In this document: one piece after another, positions 4,892 through 10,164 of the stretch
Layout of the letters: each line of letters starts with the position of its first letter
Position numbering within the stretch: position 1 is the stretch's first letter
Origin: Candidatus Methylomirabilota bacterium
Lineage (GTDB): Bacteria > Methylomirabilota > Methylomirabilia > Methylomirabilales > 2-02-FULL-66-22
Length of the DNA: 10,164 nucleotides
Direction: 5' to 3'
Assembly: GCA_016208645.1 (NCBI GenBank)
Contig: JACQXP010000401.1
Location: forward strand, 1 to 10,164
Program-made: the position numbers and the translations under genes
The notes under the pieces: model-generated
Told to the model about the DNA's origin: nothing
Databases searched by the model: none
What the model saw: only the letters and a program-made list of their open reading frames with translations

Positions 4892-6121
4892 ATGAGCGCA
4901 GAGGGCTACATCAATCGGTGGTGGCGGGTGGTGGGCGCACTCTTGATGAACCTGTCTCTGGGCTCACTATACGCCTGGAGCATCTTCGTCGCGCCCCTGG
5001 AGAAGGAGTTCGGCTGGACCCGGGCGGACACCTCGTGGATCTTCACGATTGCGGTGTTCGTCTTCGGGATGTCCTTCGTCATCGCGGGGCGCCTCCAGGA
5101 CAAGCTGGGTCCCTTCAAGATCTCCGTGATCGGGTCCATCGGGCTCAGCCTGGGGTTCATCCTGGCCAGCTTTACGAACAGTCTGCCCTGGATCTTCTTC
5201 ACCTTCGGGGGCATCATGGGGTTCGGCAATGGCTTCGGCTACGCGACCCCCATCCCCGTCCTCTCCAAGTGGTTCCCGGATCGGCGCGGCCTGGCGGTGG
5301 GTTTGGCCGTGGCCGGCTACGGCGGCGGCTCGGCCATCCTGGCCTTCATCGGCCCGCCCATGCTGACGGGCCTGGGGTGGCGGGGCACCTTCCTCTGGCT
5401 GGGGATCGGGTTCTTCGTGGCCACCATGATCGGGGCCTTCATGCTCAAGAACCCGCCGGCCGGGTACAAGCCGGAAGGGTGGGTTCCGCCCCCGCCGACG
5501 GCCAAGGTGGCTGCCACGACCTATGACTATCCCCCCTCGGAGATGGTCAAGACCCCCCAGTTCCCGCTGATGTGGATCGGCTACTGCCTGGGCACGGCGG
5601 CCGGCCTGATGACCATCAGCCAGTTGATCCCCTTCGCAAGGAGCGTCGGGTTGCCGGCCACGGCGGCCACGTTGACGCTGCTCATCGGGGCCGTCGGTAA
5701 CGCCGGGGGCCGGATCTTTTCGGGGTGGCTGTCCGATGCGATCGGCCGCCTGCAAACCCTCCGCCTGATGATCCTGGCGTCGGCGGTCGGGATGTTCGTC
5801 CTGGCCAACCTTTCCGCCATCGGGCCCATCTACGTGCTGCTCTTCGTGGTGTACTACTGCTACGGGACCTGCCTCTCGGTGTTCCCGTCCACCACGGCTG
5901 ACTTCTTCGGAACGAAGAACCTGGGCGTGAACTACGGCTGGATCTTCACGGCGTGGGGCGTGGCCGGGATCGTGGGCCCCATGATCGCCGGGTACATGTT
6001 CCGGACGTACAAGGTCTACACCGGAGCCTTCTACACGGCGGGCGTCCTTGCCGTGATCTCGCTGGTCTGCATGATGATCGCCAAGCGGCCGGAGCCCGTG
6101 ACCGCCAAGGCCACGGCGTAG
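4892..6121 (+). CDS. MFS transporter, OFA (oxalate/formate antiporter) family
   Basis: 409 aa from the ATG at 4892, preceded by AAGGAGG with a 5-nt gap. The frame is open further upstream, but that translation is not protein-like. Twelve hydrophobic spans are visible in two six-helix halves, split by a hydrophilic loop at about residues 190-220 (KNPPAGYKPEGWVPPPPT). MFS motif A occurs after TM2 (GRLQDKLGP) and again in the second half (GWLSDAIGR). The OFA-type elements SLYAWSIFVAPLEKEFGWTR near the start and RRGLAVGLAVAGYGGGSA are clear. The family moves small mono- and dicarboxylates (oxalate, formate, others) across the inner membrane; the substrate here cannot be assigned. Length is normal and nothing looks damaged. 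A strong terminator follows, and the RHH gene upstream is a plausible regulator. Confidence 0.92.
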   Translation: MSAEGYINRWWRVVGALLMNLSLGSLYAWSIFVAPLEKEFGWTRADTSWIFTIAVFVFGMSFVIAGRLQDKLGPFKISVIGSIGLSLGFILASFTNSLPWIFFTFGGIMGFGNGFGYATPIPVLSKWFPDRRGLAVGLAVAGYGGGSAILAFIGPPMLTGLGWRGTFLWLGIGFFVATMIGAFMLKNPPAGYKPEGWVPPPPTAKVAATTYDYPPSEMVKTPQFPLMWIGYCLGTAAGLMTISQLIPFARSVGLPATAATLTLLIGAVGNAGGRIFSGWLSDAIGRLQTLRLMILASAVGMFVLANLSAIGPIYVLLFVVYYCYGTCLSVFPSTTADFFGTKNLGVNYGWIFTAWGVAGIVGPMIAGYMFRTYKVYTGAFYTAGVLAVISLVCMMIAKRPEPVTAKATA

Positions 6122-6459
6122 CCTGAATCACCGGCAGGAGCAGAAACAACGAGGCCGACCCCACTGGAATCCGCGGGTCGGCCTCGTTGTTTTCCCCGTG
6201 GTGCCACGGAAGCAACAGCTCCGCAAGCCGTCGTGCCGGGGAAAGGCAGGCGTACCCTTATCCGCCCGTCGAGGCTCCACGGAACCCCGTGACCAGACAC
6301 CCCGTCGCCCTCAGACGGATCCCCGGTCCACCATTCGGGCCACCGGCTCTCCTCCACGGGATCCGTATCCCGCCCCATCATGCAGCGGACCTCCAGCCAT
6401 CCGAGCAGAACCGCCAGCAACAGGAAGCAGCCGAAGACTCCCCAGTCTGCAGTGGCCAT
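6031..6459 (-). CDS. Small N-terminally anchored membrane protein; C-terminal end doubtful
   Basis: ATG at 6459-6457 with a strong Shine-Dalgarno (GGAGGAGGAG, 5-nt gap). The product begins MATADWGVFGCFLLLAVLLGWLEV, one hydrophobic helix at about residues 6-24. A hydrophilic Trp- and Asp-rich stretch follows (DTDPVEESRWPEWWTGDPSE). The N-terminal 50-90 residues look like real coding sequence. Beyond that, the frame stays open through the terminator at 6144-6193 and about 90 bp into the 3' end of the convergent transporter gene, stopping at 6031. Such a tail is unlikely to be native: a frameshift or lost stop near 6190-6300 would explain it. Family not recognised. Start confident, end not. Confidence 0.45.
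   Translation of the reverse strand: MATADWGVFGCFLLLAVLLGWLEVRCMMGRDTDPVEESRWPEWWTGDPSEGDGVSGHGVPWSLDGRIRVRLPFPGTTACGAVASVAPRGKQRGRPADSSGVGLVVSAPAGDSGYAVALAVTGSGRLAIIMQTSEITARTPAV
6144..6193 (+). terminator. Intrinsic terminator of the MFS gene (probably bidirectional)
   Basis: An 18-bp perfect stem, 6144-6161 with 6175-6192 (ACGAGGCCGACCC arm), has a 13-base loop and ends in TTGTTTT on the plus strand. Read on the minus strand it ends in GTTGTTTC, so it could also serve the convergent small ORF. It begins 22 nt after the transporter stop codon. Confidence 0.85.
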
Positions 6460-6535
6460 GACCGCTCCTCCTCCGGGCACACTCTCCACCCGGTTGTCAT
6501 GAGTATCGCCCCGGCTGGAGGATTGGTCTGTCTCG

Positions 6536-6562
6536 CGGTCTACAGGAGACCGGAGTATTTTT
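6536..6562. other. Small inverted repeat in the kinase upstream region
   Basis: CGGTCT (6536-6541) and AGACCG (6547-6552) form a 6-bp hairpin with loop ACAGG, followed five bases later by TTTTT (6558-6562). It could be a weak plus-strand terminator, but no plus-strand gene ends nearby, or an operator for the minus-strand ORF that starts at 6459. Between 6563 and 6690 I see no convincing gene or site on either strand. Confidence 0.25.
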
Positions 6563-6692
6563 GATGCAGATATGACAGAGGGCCAGGCTCGGAGGGAGCA
6601 CCTCGCGGCCTGCCCCGATGGCCCGGACCGATAGGCAGTCTGTGCCCCCTCTTCCCCGAACGGCGTCCCAGTTGCCCCTCCATCTTTCCTCG

Positions 6693-6721
6693 TTGACAGG
6701 CCGGGTCGGATTCAGTAGCGT
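6693..6721 (+). promoter_or_regulatory. Sigma-70-type promoter for the histidine kinase operon
   Basis: A perfect -35 hexamer TTGACA (6693-6698) is separated by 17 bp from TAGCGT (6716-6721), which keeps the first two and last bases of TATAAT. The predicted start near 6728 leaves a leader of about 50 nt before the kinase ATG at 6778. GGAGGA in the leader (6760-6765) is the likely ribosome site. Confidence 0.5.
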
Positions 6722-6777
6722 GACCCTGCCTTGTCGGGCCGCCCTCGTGGCCCCAACGTCGGAGGAACACGGACCTC

Positions 6778-8763
6778 ATGGAGCAGCCCCCCCAACCGGT
6801 GCAGTTCCCCGGCCGGATCAGCCGCCGGCTGAGCCTGGCATTAACCGCCATCATCGCCATGGTGCTCTTGGTCGGGGGGATCTCCCTCGCCTTGGCCATC
6901 AGAATCTTCTGGATCAACGAAGCCGTTGACCGGGAAAACTCCCACATCCAGATCACCGACCAGATCCAGACCACGTTCCAGCGGATCAGCTTCGAGCTCC
7001 ACCAGATGCACGCCGCCGGGTGGTTCGACCGGAAGGAGGACGTTCAGAGGCTGCACCAGGGCCTGACGCGCCAGCTTGAGATCTTCCGGGATCTGCACCG
7101 GGAGGAGGAGAACTTCCCCGAAGAACAGCAGGAACTGGCACTCTTCGCCGACTTGCGTGAATCGGTGGCACACTTGCGGGCGCTGACCGACCGCATGCTG
7201 GCCACCCCGGGCCGCAGTTGGCGCCTCGGTCCGATGGATCTCGCCCAACTGAACGTCACGTCCCACCAGGTGGCCAGAAAAGCTGAGGACCTCAACAAAA
7301 TCCATCGCCTCAAGGTGGCCCGGCTGCTCCAGGCCAGCCAGGGCATGATGCGAGCCATCGTGGCCCTGTACCTGGGCTTCCTCCTCGTGGGCGGCGCGCT
7401 CGTCGCCGTGGCCAGCGCCGTCTTCACCCGCGGAATCGCGGCCCCCCTGAGGGCCCTGGCGGATGCCGCCCTGGGGATCGCCGAGGGCCGCCTGGAGGAG
7501 CGGGTGGCGGTCCGCTCCCCCAACGAGATCGGCCAGCTCTCGCACGCCTTCAATGTCATGGCCGACCGGCTGCAAGGTCGAGAGCGGGACCTGCGGGGCG
7601 CCCACGATCAACTCGAACAGAAGGTGCGCGAGACGCAGACCCTGTACCGGATCGGCACCGAGATCCTGGGCCTGCACCAGTTGGACCGCATTCTGCAATC
7701 GGTGGTGGAGAAGGCCCGCGAGCTCCTCCGCAGCGAGGCGGCCGCCCTCTGCATGCTGACCCAGGAACAGGACGAACTGGTTGCCGTGGCGACCAGCGGC
7801 CCCGCCGATGCCTTCCGATCGGCAAGCCCGCCCGCGACCCGGGATCTGCGGGCCGGACGGACCGCGGCAACCCCCGGCGATCTGGAGGCCCACATACCGC
7901 GCTGCGCCGTCATAAAGCCGGAATTCCTCCGGGCCCACCTCGCGGCGCCGGTGCGACGGGGGGATACGGTCATCGGGATGATCTGCGTCTGCAGCCGGGA
8001 CGCCCGAACCTTCACGGCCGCCGAACGGGACCTCCTCAGCGGCCTGGCGACCCAAGCGGCCATCGCCATCGAGAACGCCAGGCTCTACGAAGAGGTCCGC
8101 AGCCTGGCCACCCTGGAGGAACGGGAACGCATCGCCCGGGAGATGCACGACGGCCTGGCCCAGGCCCTGGGCCTCCTCCACATGAAGCTGCGCCGCGCCG
8201 AGGAGCAGTCGGCCGCGGCCGGGCCCGCCCCGACCGCCGACGGCCTCCGCGAGATGGCGGCCATCACGGCGGGCGCCTACGAAGAGGTGCGCCAGTCCAT
8301 CTTCGGCCTCCGGACCATGGTCTCCCGGGGGCTGGGGCTGATTCCCACCCTGACCGAGTACCTCCACGAGTTCAGCGCGCAGAACGGGATCGCCGTGGAA
8401 CTGGAGGTGGCCGACGGCCGGCCCATCCACCTCTCCCCCGCATCCGAGGTGCAGCTCATCCGGATCATCCAGGAGGCCCTGACCAATGTCCGCAAGCACG
8501 CGGGGGCCCGCTACGCCTGGGTCCGCCTCCGTCGCGAGGATCCCTGGGTGCAGGCGGCTATCGAGGATGACGGTCGGGGCTTCGAGCCGGCGACCCTGAC
8601 CTCACCCGGGCGGCTTCACTTCGGCCTGCAGACCATGCGTGAGCGGGCCGAGGGCCTGGGCGGAAAACTGGAGATTGATTCGACGCCGGGTCGCGGCACC
8701 CGCATCATCGCTACCTTGCCGGGAGAGGCCTACATCAATGAAAAATTTCAAACGGACAACTGA
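6778..8763 (+). CDS. NarX-like membrane sensor histidine kinase (HAMP-GAF-HisKA_3-HATPase)
   Basis: 661 aa. TM1 is at about residues 18-41. A helical periplasmic sensor region (about 45-190) has no obvious ligand motif, and TM2 lies at about 193-215. A HAMP linker follows (AAPLRALADAALGIAEGRLEERV, then NEIGQLSHAFNVMADRL), then a coiled coil. The GAF domain (about 290-440) contains all four cysteines of the protein: C325, C376, C403 and C405. HisKA_3 has ERERIAREMHDGLAQ with phospho-acceptor His457. The HATPase has N-box EALTNVRKHA (E566, N570), G1 box DDGRGFEP (D597-G601) and a second Gly-rich box near FGLQTMRERAEGLGG. This is the NarX/LiaS-class kinase layout, pairing with LuxR-type regulators such as the gene 81 bp downstream. 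The stop codon lies inside a repeat element, so the last residues (KFQTDN) may be acquired. The signal is unknown; redox or nitrogen-oxide sensing is an inference from the cysteines and neighbours. Confidence 0.92.
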   Translation: MEQPPQPVQFPGRISRRLSLALTAIIAMVLLVGGISLALAIRIFWINEAVDRENSHIQITDQIQTTFQRISFELHQMHAAGWFDRKEDVQRLHQGLTRQLEIFRDLHREEENFPEEQQELALFADLRESVAHLRALTDRMLATPGRSWRLGPMDLAQLNVTSHQVARKAEDLNKIHRLKVARLLQASQGMMRAIVALYLGFLLVGGALVAVASAVFTRGIAAPLRALADAALGIAEGRLEERVAVRSPNEIGQLSHAFNVMADRLQGRERDLRGAHDQLEQKVRETQTLYRIGTEILGLHQLDRILQSVVEKARELLRSEAAALCMLTQEQDELVAVATSGPADAFRSASPPATRDLRAGRTAATPGDLEAHIPRCAVIKPEFLRAHLAAPVRRGDTVIGMICVCSRDARTFTAAERDLLSGLATQAAIAIENARLYEEVRSLATLEERERIAREMHDGLAQALGLLHMKLRRAEEQSAAAGPAPTADGLREMAAITAGAYEEVRQSIFGLRTMVSRGLGLIPTLTEYLHEFSAQNGIAVELEVADGRPIHLSPASEVQLIRIIQEALTNVRKHAGARYAWVRLRREDPWVQAAIEDDGRGFEPATLTSPGRLHFGLQTMRERAEGLGGKLEIDSTPGRGTRIIATLPGEAYINEKFQTDN

Positions 8764-8820
8764 CAACGGAGCATCCCGCCGCACGCTTGCAGTTGGCCGG
8801 TTGTCAGTTGTCAGTTGTCA
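8755..8820. repeat. GTTGTCA tandem repeat with inverted copy at the kinase-regulator junction
   Basis: GTTGTCA occurs three times in tandem (8800-8820), followed by a decayed GTTTTCC. An inverted copy, GACAACTGACAAC, lies at 8755-8767, so a 13-bp stem can form around a 32-base loop. The kinase stop TGA (8761-8763) is part of the left copy. This looks like an inserted or expanded interspersed repeat of the short tandemly repeated kind; it may also work as a hairpin controlling the ratio of kinase to regulator. Confidence 0.7.
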
Positions 8821-8844
8821 GTTTTCCATTGAGAGAAGTCGATC

Positions 8845-9519
8845 ATGAACCCGATTCGCGTCCTGCTCGTGGACGACCACGCCTTGTTCCGCAGGGGGAT
8901 CGCCAGCATCCTGGCCGGGGAGCGCGGCTTCGAGGTGGTGGGCGAAGCCAGCGACGGCCTCGGGGCGCTGGAGCGGGCCCGGGAACTCATGCCCGACGTC
9001 ATCCTCATGGACATCTTCATGCCCGGCGCGAACGGGCTGGAGGCAACCCGGCGGATCAAGGAGGCGCTGCCCTACGTCAAGATCGTGATGCTGACCGTCT
9101 CGGAGGAGGATCAGAACCTTTTCGAGGCGATCAAGAGCGGCGCCCAGGGGTACCTCTTGAAGAAGATCGAGCCGCAGGAACTCTTCACCATGCTGAAAGG
9201 GGTCGTCCAGGGAGACGCGCCCATCTCCCGCGCCATGGCCGCCAAGATCCTCGGGGAGTTCGCCCACCAGGCGCGGCAGGCCGCCGCGCCGTCCTCGCCG
9301 GCCGCGAATCTCAGCCCGCGCGAGAAAGAGGTGCTGGATTTGGTCACCCAGGGCAAGAGCAACAAGGAGATCGCCGCCGCCCTGGCCATCGCCGAAAACA
9401 CGGTCAAGAACCACCTCAAGAACATCCTGGAGAAATTGCACCTGGAGAACCGGGTGCAGGCCGCCACCTTCGCCCTGCGCGAGGGTCTCGTCCAGAAGCC
9501 GCCCGGGAAGTCCGGCTAA
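8845..9519 (+). CDS. NarL/FixJ-type response regulator (receiver plus LuxR HTH)
   Basis: 224 aa. The receiver domain (residues 1-120) has the acidic pair D10/D11, phospho-acceptor D56 in VILMDIFMPG, the switch Thr in VMLTVSEED, and the Lys in GYLLKK; all are intact, unlike in the ANTAR protein upstream. The C-terminal LuxR-type HTH (about 155-215) reads LSPREKEVLDLVTQGKSNKE, then IAENTVKNHLKNILEKLHL. It is 81 bp downstream of the kinase, which has the HisKA_3 class that partners this family, so they are almost certainly a cognate pair acting on promoters of respiratory or redox genes. The ribosome site is weak (GAGAGAAG), and the GTTGTCA repeat hairpin lies just upstream, so translation may be lower than that of the kinase. 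Confidence 0.93.
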   Translation: MNPIRVLLVDDHALFRRGIASILAGERGFEVVGEASDGLGALERARELMPDVILMDIFMPGANGLEATRRIKEALPYVKIVMLTVSEEDQNLFEAIKSGAQGYLLKKIEPQELFTMLKGVVQGDAPISRAMAAKILGEFAHQARQAAAPSSPAANLSPREKEVLDLVTQGKSNKEIAAALAIAENTVKNHLKNILEKLHLENRVQAATFALREGLVQKPPGKSG

Positions 9520-9532
9520 CCCCTCCCCCATC

Positions 9533-9547
9533 TGGAACGCGCCTTGC
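9533..9547 (+). promoter_or_regulatory. Sigma-54-like -24/-12 promoter element upstream of the cupredoxin-cytochrome frame
   Basis: TGGAACGCGCCTTGC matches the sigma-54 consensus TGGCACG-N4-TTGC with one difference (A for C), with the invariant GG (9534-9535) and GC (9546-9547) at the required ten-base spacing. The predicted start is near 9559, 66 nt before the ATG at 9625. A possible inverted repeat, CGACC-N6-GGTCG (9567-9582), lies downstream. Sigma-54 needs an AAA+ enhancer-binding activator; none is encoded here, since the adjacent regulator is of NarL type. No competing sigma-70 hexamers are apparent. Confidence 0.45.
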
Positions 9548-9624
9548 CTCTCACAGACCGGTGAACGACCGGCGATGGTCGCAAGACAACGGTCCGCGGA
9601 TGGCGGACGAGGAGGGAACACCAT

Positions 9625-10164
9625 ATGGCGTTGATCGAGCCGAAGGGCGGAGTCACGGTGGACAAAGAGCCGTTCCCGGGCACCCAAATGCCCAAGGGCG
9701 GGGGCTACGTGCTCAACCCACCAACCCCTCAGGGACGTTGGGAGGTTTCCGTCTACCAGTTCTCCCCCGCCACCGTCGTGGTGAGGCAGGGGGAGCGGGT
9801 AACGCTGGAGATGGTCGGGATCAATGGGGCGAAGCATAGCGTGCACATGGTCAGTGCAGAAAAACGGAAGGTGGCTACCATAAGACGGAGACCTCGACGG
9901 CCCGCGGGTGCCATCCTAGCAGCCCTCTCCCTGATAACGATGGTCCCCATCGTCAGCGGGGAGGGGAACCTGCCCCCGGGGGACCCAGGCCAGGGTGAGG
10001 CCCTGTACCGGCAGTATTGCGCCGTCTGCCACGGGGCGACCGGCGAGGGAGACGGGCCGAATGCGCCCTTCCTGGAGGATGATCGGCCCAGGGACCTGAC
10101 CGACGCCCGGTACATGGCTCGCCTCAGCGACCGAGACCTCACCGAGGTGATTCGCGGCGGGGGA
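9625..10164 (+). CDS. Truncated cupredoxin fused in frame to a c-type cytochrome (runs off the right edge)
   Basis: From ATG 9625 (GGAGGG, then 8 nt) one frame is open to the end of the window, 180 codons. Residues 1-75 resemble the first half of a cupredoxin: GGGYVL, then WEVSVYQFSPATVVVRQGE and GINGAKHSVH, with H71 at the first copper-ligand position. The second half, which should carry the Cys, His and Met ligands, is absent. From M75 (ATG 9847) the frame becomes a signal or anchor segment: a basic stretch (RRRPRRP) then a hydrophobic one (AGAILAALSLITMVPIVSG). A class I cytochrome c follows, with haem motif CAVCH (C132, C135, H136) and LTDARYMARLSDRDLTEVIRGGG typical of small electron-transfer cytochromes; the Met ligand would lie outside the window. 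No good ribosome site precedes 9847. This is either a real fusion, a deletion joint, or two genes with an internal start. Confidence 0.7.
   Translation, partial: MALIEPKGGVTVDKEPFPGTQMPKGGGYVLNPPTPQGRWEVSVYQFSPATVVVRQGERVTLEMVGINGAKHSVHMVSAEKRKVATIRRRPRRPAGAILAALSLITMVPIVSGEGNLPPGDPGQGEALYRQYCAVCHGATGEGDGPNAPFLEDDRPRDLTDARYMARLSDRDLTEVIRGGG

Noticed and set aside
6841..8499. A 552-codon open frame on the minus strand
   Set aside because: It lies wholly antisense to the histidine kinase, whose domains and catalytic motifs are unmistakable; the product is rich in His, Gly and Pro with no domain. It is a codon-bias shadow of high-GC DNA.
8818..9846. A 342-codon minus-strand frame
   Set aside because: Antisense to the response regulator and to the cupredoxin part; no recognisable domain.
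1..10164. CRISPR arrays, tRNA or rRNA genes, insertion sequences, attachment sites
   Set aside because: None seen: the only short tandem repeat is the GTTGTCA patch, no transposase or integrase is encoded, and no cloverleaf-like segment was noticed by eye.

Overview
This is a GC-rich bacterial window, close-packed on both strands, from a Gram-negative organism: it encodes an outer-membrane beta-barrel porin and a periplasm-facing c-type cytochrome. The mix of nitrogen and redox genes (an Amt remnant, an ANTAR regulator, CRP/FNR regulators, a NarX/NarL-type two-component pair, a cupredoxin and a cytochrome c) suggests a respiratory, possibly denitrifying, environmental bacterium. A lineage such as NC10/Methylomirabilota, Rokubacteria or Nitrospirota would fit, but the sequence alone does not decide it.

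Layout. Positions 1-114 (minus) hold the start of an unrecognised gene leaving the window. Positions 157-630 (plus) hold only the C-terminal third of an ammonium transporter. Positions 768-1355 (plus) encode an ANTAR-type RNA-binding response regulator whose phospho-acceptor Asp is replaced by Ala. It is followed by a hairpin with an ANTAR-like hexaloop and a strong intrinsic terminator. Immediately after comes a porin (1492-2613, plus) with no recognisable signal peptide. Convergent to it is a 52-residue single-span membrane protein (2730-2888, minus), with its own terminator and a perfect CRP-type operator upstream. Two tandem CRP/FNR regulators follow on the minus strand. The one at 3041-3528 is broken by an internal deletion plus frameshift. 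The one at 3591-4304 is intact and has a CRP-like site at exactly -41.5 of its likely promoter. A ribbon-helix-helix protein (about 4439-4723, plus) and an OFA-family MFS transporter (4892-6121, plus) come next, then a bidirectional-looking terminator and a convergent small membrane ORF (starting at 6459, minus).

Positions 6778-9519 (plus) encode a membrane histidine kinase (HAMP, GAF, HisKA_3, HATPase) and its LuxR-type response regulator, separated by a GTTGTCA repeat patch that also supplies the kinase stop codon. The window ends in an open frame (9625 to the edge, plus) preceded by a good sigma-54-like -24/-12 element. This frame joins half a cupredoxin in frame to the signal segment and haem domain of a cytochrome c.

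Common threads. Most intact genes are regulators of respiration or nitrogen use: the kinase/regulator pair probably senses a redox or electron-acceptor signal, the CRP/FNR proteins control nearby promoters, and the ANTAR protein may act by antitermination. Several genes look incomplete at one clean point: Amt has lost its 5' part, the porin its signal peptide, one CRP its middle, and the cupredoxin its copper-binding half. That is either real deletion-driven erosion or a metagenome assembly artefact, and it is the main thing to resolve.
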